A stretch of DNA of 6,968 nt from an uncultured Acidimicrobiia bacterium (GTDB taxonomy: Bacteria > Actinomycetota > Acidimicrobiia > UBA5794), in the NCBI GenBank assembly GCA_905480055.1, contig CAJQOW010000104.1, positions 1-6,968 on the forward strand, read 5' to 3'. The notes under the pieces are model-generated. The model worked only from the letters and a program-made list of their open reading frames with translations, ran no database searches and was not told the DNA's origin. This document shows, piece after piece, positions 1-5,181 of the stretch. The first letter of the stretch is position 1. Every line of letters starts with the position of its first letter. A program made the position numbers and the translations under genes.

Positions 1-1165
1 GCTTGGCCCCGGACTTGGTGTTCTGGATGGCAAGCAGCGAAGGCAGCCGAGCGTATTGCACGGCGACGGAGGCACAGTCACCGAGGGTGGCGAAGTCCGC
101 AACCTCCATCGGCAACGTGTTGACGTACCCGGTGCCGGCTGGACACGACACGATCAGGAGACCGCGGTCAAGTGCCCCGGTGCGGTCCAGCTCATCAACG
201 GCGAGGGCAACACGAGCCTCGGCCGTTGTTGCCGAGTCGTAGCCGACGAAGAGCCGGATCGGCTCGGCCCTTGTGGGCTCGCCCATGATTTGCTCGATCT
301 CCGCGCCAGACGGGCTATCGGTGATGAACCGTCTGCCCTGGCGGCCAAGTCGGGACCAGGGCACGTGCGAGTCCTGGCTTCCAGAGCGTGTCGGTGCGGT
401 GGGAGGCATGTCGTAGCCGGGGTCGAGAACCCGGTCATAGCGGGCAAGTCCTGTCACCACGGACCCTGCAAGCACCCGAACTCCGAGCGCCCATACGCCA
501 GTCGCGATGACGTTCCCAGCGAGCCTTGCCGGTGTCGGGGGAACACCCAACCTGCCTTCGAGCCGGCGCGCAACGGCTCCGCCAGAGACGCGATACCCGC
601 CGATCAGTGCACCGAGCACCCCGAGCACACCGAGGCCCTCGGCGACTGCCTTGGCCGGGACAGGTGCTGGTCGGTCGTACTCGTCCCGAGCCGCCTCCTG
701 CTTCTTGACCGACGACGAGATCCGAAACACCGCTGCCGCCGTGGCTGCTGCACCGACAGCGATGCCAAACGCGCTGCGGCTTCGAGAGTCCTTGACCGCT
801 GCAACCGTTGCTGCAGAGAGTGCCCCTGCGCCCACGATTTCCGCCGCCGATCGGATGGGCGGTCGCCACCGAGGTTCCTGGTCGTGCCAAGGAATCAGGA
901 ATCGAGTAGCGATGCCCGCAGCGCCGATCGAACCCAAGATGGCGGTATCCACGCCGGCGTTCCCCGTGCGGGCAGCTATCGAGTACGCAGTTGATCCGAC
1001 AACCCAGCCGACTGTCCCGCTGGCGCCGGCGAGGATCGCCTGATGGGTGGTCGACCTCGGCATGAGCGACGGCCCAAAGGATGTTGTTGCGGCAGCTCCG
1101 CTGAGTGCCGCGCCAGCCCACACATCCGGCCTTCGCCAGATGTAGTCCGGGTCGGGGGAAGCCAT
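1..1165 (-). CDS. Abhydrolase_9-family (COG4425-like) integral membrane alpha/beta-hydrolase, C-terminus cut off
   Basis: This is a continuous minus-strand frame of 388 codons from the ATG at 1165 to the window edge. The N-terminal half is Ala/Gly-rich with about six candidate membrane helices (near residues 44-64, 72-90, 107-124, 131-148, 174-190 and 218-240). A PSLMPR motif at 32-37 resembles the SLLPR motif of the Abhydrolase_9 N-terminal domain. The soluble part begins near residue 270. It contains GRRFI, then EPIRLFVGYDSA (301-312), ELDRTGALDR (325-334), a Gly-rich CPAGTGYV turn, and VAVQYARLPS (368-377), all in the order known for this family. The family's nucleophile (GxSxG type) should lie beyond the edge, as members are usually about 550 residues. 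The start lies 4 nt after the stop of the upstream gene, so translational coupling is likely. Family assignment is from remembered motifs. The physiological substrate is unknown; a membrane lipid or ester hydrolase is the usual guess. Confidence 0.82.
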   Translation of the reverse strand, partial: MASPDPDYIWRRPDVWAGAALSGAAATTSFGPSLMPRSTTHQAILAGASGTVGWVVGSTAYSIAARTGNAGVDTAILGSIGAAGIATRFLIPWHDQEPRWRPPIRSAAEIVGAGALSAATVAAVKDSRSRSAFGIAVGAAATAAAVFRISSSVKKQEAARDEYDRPAPVPAKAVAEGLGVLGVLGALIGGYRVSGGAVARRLEGRLGVPPTPARLAGNVIATGVWALGVRVLAGSVVTGLARYDRVLDPGYDMPPTAPTRSGSQDSHVPWSRLGRQGRRFITDSPSGAEIEQIMGEPTRAEPIRLFVGYDSATTAEARVALAVDELDRTGALDRGLLIVSCPAGTGYVNTLPMEVADFATLGDCASVAVQYARLPSLLAIQNTKSGAK

Positions 1166-1169
1166 CGAC

Positions 1170-1739
1170 CTACGGCGTCAGCGAGCGGACGACGTCGAGT
1201 TGGCTCGTGAAGGCAACGGTGGCCTCGTTGTATGCGACAACAGCCTCGCGTCGTGCGGTGCCGTCGTCGGGCGCAAGCAGCCCGGCGATCACGGCGTCGG
1301 CTGCCGACACCAGGGCCTGGGATGCGGTGATCGTGTCTGGCCACGCTGGGGTGTACGGATCGGGAACCGACGTTGCCGCAACCTCGTTGGCGAGGACTTG
1401 TGCGCCGTCGCGCACTGCGGTGAACCCTGCCTCTGCCTGCTCGAGTTCGATGTCGCCGGCCTCCCAGGAGTCGTTGACAGCGTTCAGATCGGTCTGGAGC
1501 TGCACGGCTACGCCCTCGAATCGATCGAGTTCCTGGAGGAAGGCAAGGATGTCGTTCGCGAGGGTCGTTGTGGTGGTGGCAGCGGGCGCGGTCGTCGTTG
1601 TGGCGGCCACCGTTGTCGTCGTCGACGCGGCCACATCGGCCTCTGGCAGCGAAGTGACGAATATGTAGGTGAAACCGATCAGTGCGATGATCACGATCGG
1701 GAGCACCCATCTGCCGGGCTTGGGATCCTCTTTGCTCAC
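1170..1739 (-). CDS. Membrane-anchored hypothetical protein with Thr-rich linker
   Basis: I do not recognise the family. From the GTG at 1739 the protein has 189 residues: a short charged cytoplasmic N-terminus (SKEDPKPGR), one transmembrane helix (about residues 11-30), a Thr/Ala linker (about 40-59, runs of 4-5 Thr separated by VAA and APAA), and a helical acidic domain to the C-terminus. This implies a type II topology with the C-terminal domain outside the cell. The frame also allows a GTG at 1763 (8 residues longer). I prefer 1739 because TAAGCT lies exactly 7 nt upstream of it, the spacing expected for a leaderless transcript, and neither start has a Shine-Dalgarno sequence. The gene is divergent from the pteridine reductase and 4 nt ahead of the Abhydrolase_9 gene, so the two minus-strand genes probably form an operon. 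A role as an accessory or sensor of the hydrolase is only a guess. Confidence 0.72.
   Translation of the reverse strand: MSKEDPKPGRWVLPIVIIALIGFTYIFVTSLPEADVAASTTTTVAATTTTAPAATTTTTLANDILAFLQELDRFEGVAVQLQTDLNAVNDSWEAGDIELEQAEAGFTAVRDGAQVLANEVAATSVPDPYTPAWPDTITASQALVSAADAVIAGLLAPDDGTARREAVVAYNEATVAFTSQLDVVRSLTP
1563..1622 (-). repeat. Thr-codon repeat encoding extracellular linker
   Basis: On the minus strand this stretch is mainly ACN codons encoding runs of 4, 4 and 5 Thr separated by VAA and APAA, immediately after the transmembrane helix of the small anchored protein. On the plus strand it reads as GTT/GTC/GTG-rich sequence. Such Thr-rich spacers typically act as flexible stalks that hold a domain away from the membrane, and they can be glycosylated. 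Confidence 0.6.
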
Positions 1740-1746
1740 GTCTGGG

Positions 1747-1752
1747 AGCTTA
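1747..1752 (-). promoter_or_regulatory. Candidate leaderless -10 box for the anchored Thr-linker protein
   Basis: On the minus strand TAAGCT (1752 to 1747) is followed by CCCAGAC and then the GTG at 1739. This is the same TANNNT plus 7 nt geometry seen at the opposite side of the intergenic gap. It is the main reason for choosing 1739 rather than 1763 as the start. If the start were 1763, this box would lie inside the coding sequence. Confidence 0.35.
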
Positions 1753-1782
1753 GGACGCGGCACCGCAGAAGGCAGTTCACAC

Positions 1783-1788
1783 TACGCT
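1783..1788 (+). promoter_or_regulatory. Candidate leaderless -10 box for the pteridine reductase
   Basis: TACGCT fits TANNNT and is followed by 7 nt before the ATG at 1796, so transcription would begin at or next to the start codon. No Shine-Dalgarno sequence is present before that ATG. I see no good -35. The 56-bp divergent gap (1740-1795) also carries TAAGCT on the minus strand (1752 to 1747), 7 nt before the GTG at 1739, so both directions may start as leaderless mRNAs. Confidence 0.4.
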
Positions 1789-1795
1789 CGCACGC

Positions 1796-2527
1796 ATGCA
1801 GCTCGAGGGAAGAAACGCACTCATCACCGGCGGAGCCGTTCGTGTCGGCGCAGCCATCACCGAAGCGTTGGCTGCCGCGGGCGCGAATGTATTCATCCAC
1901 TACAACCGATCCAGCGGACCCGCAGACGAGCTTGCAGAGGCAATCCGTGCCTCTGGCGTCCGGGCTGAAACGGGAAGCAGCGACTTGTCCGACCCTGCCG
2001 GTGGGTCGGCTCTGATCGAGACCGCCACTGCCGCCCTCGGTCCAATCTCGGTCCTCGTGAACAGCGCTTCTGGTTTTCCAGCAGACTCGTTCGCCGATGT
2101 CACTCCCGAAGGATGGGCGGCCGCCCAGAATCTCACCCTTGGTTCGCCGTTGTTTCTCACGCAAGCGTTCGCCGATGCATTGCCACAGGACTCCGACGGT
2201 GCGGTCGTGAACATCACGGACGTCAAGACGATGCGGCCCTACAAGGAACACCTCAGCTACATGCTTGCCAAGGGTGGTGTTGACACGATGACGCGTGCAG
2301 CCGCCCTTGCGCTGGCCCCCCGTATTCGCGTGAATGCGGTCGCTCTCGGAGTGATTCTGCCGCCCCCCGGTGAGGGTGCGGACTACGTCAACGCGCTGGC
2401 AGCCGAACTCCCGCTCGAACGGGTCGGCGGGGCTGGAGTCGTTGCTGACACCGTCGTGTTCCTCGCCCGCAACGACTTCATCACGGGCGAGATCATCCGA
2501 CTCGATGGCGGCGCCCACCTCGCATGA
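1796..2527 (+). CDS. PTR1/FolM-like pteridine (dihydropterin/dihydrofolate) reductase, SDR family
   Basis: A 243-residue short-chain dehydrogenase that probably reduces dihydropterins or dihydrofolate with NADPH. The cofactor motif TGGAVRVG (residues 11-18) is the TGxxxRxG form typical of pteridine reductases. HYNRS (35-39) follows beta-2, matching the NADP-binding HYHRS of Leishmania PTR1. NSAS (89-92) corresponds to the NNAG region. The active site is D142, Y155 and K159. The Asp occupies the place of the classical SDR Ser and is 13 residues before the Tyr, the same spacing as D181/Y194/K198 of PTR1. A RVNAVALGVILPP segment follows. Its length is normal for the family. It heads a same-strand run with folB, folK-folE and moaA, which supports a pterin substrate. 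It could substitute for or supplement dihydrofolate reductase, or make a tetrahydropterin such as tetrahydromonapterin. A generic SDR is less likely given the Asp. Confidence 0.83.
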   Translation: MQLEGRNALITGGAVRVGAAITEALAAAGANVFIHYNRSSGPADELAEAIRASGVRAETGSSDLSDPAGGSALIETATAALGPISVLVNSASGFPADSFADVTPEGWAAAQNLTLGSPLFLTQAFADALPQDSDGAVVNITDVKTMRPYKEHLSYMLAKGGVDTMTRAAALALAPRIRVNAVALGVILPPPGEGADYVNALAAELPLERVGGAGVVADTVVFLARNDFITGEIIRLDGGAHLA

Positions 2528-2561
2528 CGGCGGTACGCCGCATGTAGCCCCACCGTGAACA

Positions 2562-2590
2562 GACATCCGACGGTCGACGACGAGTACCTT
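2562..2590 (+). promoter_or_regulatory. Candidate leaderless promoter for folB
   Basis: CAGACA at 2562-2567 (shares GACA with the TTGACA consensus) is separated by 17 bp from TACCTT at 2585-2590, a TANNNT -10 box. The folB ATG at 2597 follows after 6 nt, with no Shine-Dalgarno. This points to an internal promoter within the pterin cluster, giving a leaderless folB message in addition to any read-through from the reductase gene. Confidence 0.4.
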
Positions 2591-2596
2591 TCAGCG

Positions 2597-2950
2597 ATGG
2601 ATCGAATACTCATCAAGGACCTTGTCGTGCGCGGCATCCTGGGGATCAACCCGGATGAACGAATCAATCGGCAGGACATCCTCGTCAACGTGACCATGTG
2701 GGCTGACACGGCCGCTGCTGGGGCCAGCGACGACATTGCCGACGCCGTCAACTACAAGACGATCACCAAGCGGATCGTTGCGCACATCGAGGAGGGAGAA
2801 CCGATGCTCGTGGAACGCCTCGTCCAGGAGATCGCTGACATATGTCTCGATGACGAACGCGTCGAACAGGTTGAGGTGACGGTTGAAAAGCCCGGTGCGT
2901 TGAGGTTCGCACGGTCTGTTGGGATCACCATCATGCGCAGCCGGGAATGA
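2597..2950 (+). CDS. folB: Dihydroneopterin aldolase
   Basis: FolB cleaves 7,8-dihydroneopterin to 6-hydroxymethyl-7,8-dihydropterin and glycolaldehyde (and epimerises the side chain) in folate synthesis. It works as a ring-shaped cytosolic oligomer. From the ATG at 2597 the product has 117 residues, the usual length. The N-terminus (DRILIKDLVVRGILG) and the ER..RQ..LV segment are typical. The residues matching the S. aureus active site are E21, Y53 (VNYKTI), E73 (LVERL) and K98 (VEKPGA), so the enzyme looks intact. The frame is open back to a GTG at 2555 (14 more residues), but that extension matches no family feature and the ATG at 2597 has a TANNNT box 6 nt upstream. It lies 69 bp after the reductase and 44 bp before folK-folE. 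Confidence 0.93.
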   Translation: MDRILIKDLVVRGILGINPDERINRQDILVNVTMWADTAAAGASDDIADAVNYKTITKRIVAHIEEGEPMLVERLVQEIADICLDDERVEQVEVTVEKPGALRFARSVGITIMRSRE

Positions 2951-2994
2951 CAGGCATCCACTGCGGCGTTACATCCCGTACCTAGGAGAGGGAT

Positions 2995-4119
2995 ATGTCC
3001 ACAACCAATGACACCACCGAGATCATCATCGTTGCCGGGTCGAACCTGGACCGAGATCGATGCATGCCAGAGGCCATTCGGCGTCTGCGCAGGCACAGTG
3101 ACATCGTGGTGCAGTCGGTCAGCTCGTGCTACGAGTCAGAGTCGGTCGGTGGCCCGGAAGGTGCCCCCGACTTCTGGAACACTGCGATCCTTGCCGAGAC
3201 CGCTCTGGACCCAGAGTCGCTCAGGGACGAGCTCCACGGCATCGAGGACGACCTTGGCCGGGTCCGTACGAACGACCCGGATGCGCCAAGGACGATTGAC
3301 CTCGACATCGCCTACTACGGCGACCTGGCCAAAGAGTTCGATGGCTGGGCAATCCCCGATCCCAACGCAGAGACGCAGGCACACGTAGCGGTTCCCGTTG
3401 CCGAGGTCGCACCACGATGGGTGCACCCGGTGTCCGGACGGACCGCGGCAGACATGGCCGACACCCTTGCGTCCAACAGACCTGAGGAGGTCCCCCATAT
3501 GGCCGTCAGACTGCAAACCCCATACACGTCAAGGGCGGTCGACACCGATGTTGCCGATGGCGCCTACGCCCCACGACTCGAGGAAATCGTGCGCGAGCAG
3601 CTCCTCGAGATCGGAGAGGATCCGGAGCGAGAAGGACTCGTGCGCACCCCGCTGCGAGTCGCAAAGGCTATGGACTTCCTCACAAGCGGCTACACCACAT
3701 CGCTTGATGATGTGGTCAACGATGCGATCTTCGACGCCGAAGGCGCATCGGAAATGGTCGTCGTGCGCGACGTCGAGTACTACTCGATGTGCGAACATCA
3801 CATGCTTCCCTTCTTCGGCAAGGCAACCGTCGCCTACCTCCCGAAGGGCAAGATCATCGGACTGTCGAAGATCGCTCGCATCGTGGATGTCTATGCGAGA
3901 CGACTCCAGGTGCAAGAACGCCTCACGAATCAGGTCGCCGATGCCATGACCGAGATCCTCGACCCCCATGGGGTTGGTGTGGTGATGGAGGGCAAGCACC
4001 TGTGCATGATGATGCGTGGCGTCCAGAAGCAGGAATCCAACATGGTGACGAGCGCCATGAAGGGCACGTTCCGCTCAGATGCACGAACGCGGAGCGAATT
4101 CCTCGAACTCGCCAACTGA
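2995..4119 (+). CDS. folKE: Bifunctional FolK-FolE frame: HPPK domain fused to GTP cyclohydrolase I
   Basis: One uninterrupted 374-residue frame, with AGGAG (2984-2988) 6 nt before the ATG. Residues 9-165 are HPPK, which transfers pyrophosphate from ATP to 6-hydroxymethyl-dihydropterin. Visible motifs are AGSNL (14-18), [14 protein letters not shown] (59-64), E84-DDLGRVR and PRTIDLDI with Mg-binding D102 and D104. Residues 185-374 are GTP cyclohydrolase I, which makes dihydroneopterin triphosphate from GTP. Here [11 protein letters not shown] (208-219), MCEHHMLPF (265-273), [13 protein letters not shown] (286-298), RLQVQERLT (303-311) and the [11 protein letters not shown] loop are all present, with zinc ligands C266, H269 and C337. 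The FolE half looks fully functional. The FolK half has lost several usual ligand residues (see findings). An internal Shine-Dalgarno and ATG lie at the domain junction, so FolE may also be made separately. Both activities belong to the same pathway as adjacent folB. Confidence 0.9.
   Translation: MSTTNDTTEIIIVAGSNLDRDRCMPEAIRRLRRHSDIVVQSVSSCYESESVGGPEGAPDFWNTAILAETALDPESLRDELHGIEDDLGRVRTNDPDAPRTIDLDIAYYGDLAKEFDGWAIPDPNAETQAHVAVPVAEVAPRWVHPVSGRTAADMADTLASNRPEEVPHMAVRLQTPYTSRAVDTDVADGAYAPRLEEIVREQLLEIGEDPEREGLVRTPLRVAKAMDFLTSGYTTSLDDVVNDAIFDAEGASEMVVVRDVEYYSMCEHHMLPFFGKATVAYLPKGKIIGLSKIARIVDVYARRLQVQERLTNQVADAMTEILDPHGVGVVMEGKHLCMMMRGVQKQESNMVTSAMKGTFRSDARTRSEFLELAN
3484..3501 (+). promoter_or_regulatory. 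Internal Shine-Dalgarno and ATG at the FolK/FolE junction
   Basis: GAGGAGG at 3484-3490 is followed by 8 nt and an ATG at 3499-3501, in frame with the surrounding open frame (codon 169). This is the best ribosome binding site in the window, and it sits exactly where a free-standing FolK would end (about 168 residues) and a normal FolE would begin. It supports independent initiation of FolE inside the longer frame. Confidence 0.65.
3499..4119 (+). CDS. folE: GTP cyclohydrolase I from the internal start (alternative product)
   Basis: This is the same frame read from the internal ATG (Met169 of the long product), giving 206 residues, within the usual FolE range. It contains the complete catalytic domain, including the CEHH and HLC zinc-binding segments and the QERLT region that closes the decameric active site. 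It is listed separately because a strong Shine-Dalgarno precedes it and an ancestral stop between folK and folE may simply have been lost. Whether the cell makes the fusion, the short form or both cannot be told from the sequence. Confidence 0.55.
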   Translation: MAVRLQTPYTSRAVDTDVADGAYAPRLEEIVREQLLEIGEDPEREGLVRTPLRVAKAMDFLTSGYTTSLDDVVNDAIFDAEGASEMVVVRDVEYYSMCEHHMLPFFGKATVAYLPKGKIIGLSKIARIVDVYARRLQVQERLTNQVADAMTEILDPHGVGVVMEGKHLCMMMRGVQKQESNMVTSAMKGTFRSDARTRSEFLELAN

Positions 4120-4141
4120 TCCCGGCCGCGTCGGGGGACGG

Positions 4142-4170
4142 TTCCCAAGGCAAGCCGCACGCACTACCGT
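4142..4170 (+). promoter_or_regulatory. Candidate leaderless promoter for moaA
   Basis: TTCCCA at 4142-4147 (4 of 6 matches to TTGACA) is followed, after 17 bp, by TACCGT at 4165-4170, a TANNNT box. The ATG at 4177 is 6 nt further on. There is no Shine-Dalgarno. moaA may therefore be transcribed from its own promoter, separately from folK-folE, which ends 57 nt upstream. Confidence 0.42.
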
Positions 4171-4176
4171 TTCGTG

Positions 4177-5178
4177 ATGCCCAACGACCGCCTTGGCCGC
4201 CCGCTGACCGACCTTCGCATCTCGGTCACCGATCGATGCAGCTTTCGGTGTGTCTATTGCATGCCCCGTGAGGTCTACGACGACCATCAGTATCTCCCCA
4301 GGTCGGAGATCCTGACGTATGACGAGATCCACACGGTCGCATCGGCCGCAGCGAGCCTCGGTGTGCGGCGAATCAGGCTGACCGGCGGAGAGCCGCTGCT
4401 GCGGCGTGGCCTATCGAATCTCGTGGAGATGCTTGCGTCGATCGACGCCATTGAGGACATCGCCGTGACCACAAACGGGCAATTCCTCGTTGATCAGGCT
4501 CCAGCGCTGGCCGCGGCAGGCATGGATCGTGTCACGGTGAGCCTCGATGGGATCGATGACGACGTTGTGCGAAAGCTCATCGACACTGATGTCCCGGTCC
4601 AAACCATCCTCGACGGCATCGATGCTGCCGCATCAGCCGGGTTGGGCCCCATCCGCATCAATAGCGTGGTCAGGAAGGGCTGGAATGACGATCAGGTCCT
4701 TCCGCTCGTCGAGCACTTCCGGTTCTCTGGTCACACGGTGCGCTTCATCGAATTCATGGATGTCGGGACCTCGAACCAATGGAACCTCGACGACGTGGTC
4801 CAATCGGCTGAACTCGTGGCACTGATCGGCAAGACGTGGCCAATGAAACCGCTCACGAAGGCGCGTCCCTCCGAGGTGGCCGACACGTATCGCTTTGACG
4901 ATGGCGGCGGTGACGTCGGCTTCATCTCTTCCGTATCGCAACCATTCTGTGGCGATTGCTCGCGGTTGAGGCTCTCGGCCGAAGGATCCTTGTACACCTG
5001 CCTGTTTGCGACACAGGGCTCGGATCTCAAGGCACTGCTCCGGAGCGACCCATCGGAAGAGGACATTGCTGAAGCCATCCGGACCGTGTGGCACGCCAGG
5101 GAGGACCAGTACTCAGAGCTTCGGGGCGCGGTGCCGATCGCCGACCCTCGAATCGAAATGAGCTACATCGGGGGCTGA
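4177..5178 (+). CDS. moaA: GTP 3',8-cyclase MoaA (molybdenum cofactor biosynthesis, radical SAM)
   Basis: MoaA rearranges GTP to 3',8-cyclo-7,8-dihydro-GTP, which MoaC converts to cyclic pyranopterin monophosphate. The 333-residue product (counted from the ATG at 4177) has the usual length. The radical SAM cluster is CSFRCVYC (Cys 21, 25 and 28), preceded by LRISVTDR. TGGEPLLR (70-77) binds SAM, followed by TTNG and VSLDG. RFIEFMDVG (189-197) and NQW are family motifs. The second, substrate-binding 4Fe-4S cluster is CGDC with C275, giving Cys 258, 261 and 275 in the canonical CxxC-x13-C spacing. The protein ends in the conserved Gly-Gly tail needed for catalysis. A GTG directly before the ATG (4174) is an alternative start. 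No other moa gene is in the window, so MoaC must be elsewhere. The gene is convergent with the next one, with only 3 bp between stops. Confidence 0.95.
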   Translation: MPNDRLGRPLTDLRISVTDRCSFRCVYCMPREVYDDHQYLPRSEILTYDEIHTVASAAASLGVRRIRLTGGEPLLRRGLSNLVEMLASIDAIEDIAVTTNGQFLVDQAPALAAAGMDRVTVSLDGIDDDVVRKLIDTDVPVQTILDGIDAAASAGLGPIRINSVVRKGWNDDQVLPLVEHFRFSGHTVRFIEFMDVGTSNQWNLDDVVQSAELVALIGKTWPMKPLTKARPSEVADTYRFDDGGGDVGFISSVSQPFCGDCSRLRLSAEGSLYTCLFATQGSDLKALLRSDPSEEDIAEAIRTVWHAREDQYSELRGAVPIADPRIEMSYIGG

Positions 5179-5181
5179 CCC

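Noticed and set aside
56..994. 312-codon plus-strand open frame, with companions at 3-242 and 507-1043
   Set aside because: It is antisense to the Abhydrolase_9 gene, whose translation shows family motifs. The product is rich in Arg, Cys and His as expected of a GC-rich shadow frame.
435..1710. Minus-strand frames 435-1121 and 976-1710 in another register
   Set aside because: They overlap the hydrolase and anchored-protein genes out of frame and have shadow-like Arg/Gly/His-rich composition.
2528..2540. CGGCG-GTA-CGCCG hairpin after the reductase stop
   Set aside because: The 5-bp stem has a 3-nt loop and no T-tract, so it is not a convincing terminator; it may be chance in GC-rich DNA.
1736..2566. 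276-codon minus-strand frame opposite the reductase
   Set aside because: The plus strand encodes a clear SDR with catalytic residues; the antisense product has no recognisable motif.
2555..2596. Upstream GTG extension of folB
   Set aside because: It adds 14 residues outside the family's conserved start; the ATG at 2597 gives the normal FolB length and has a -10 box at leaderless spacing.
4125..4140. CCCG...CGGG possible stem after folE
   Set aside because: Only 4 bp with no T-run; too weak to call a terminator.
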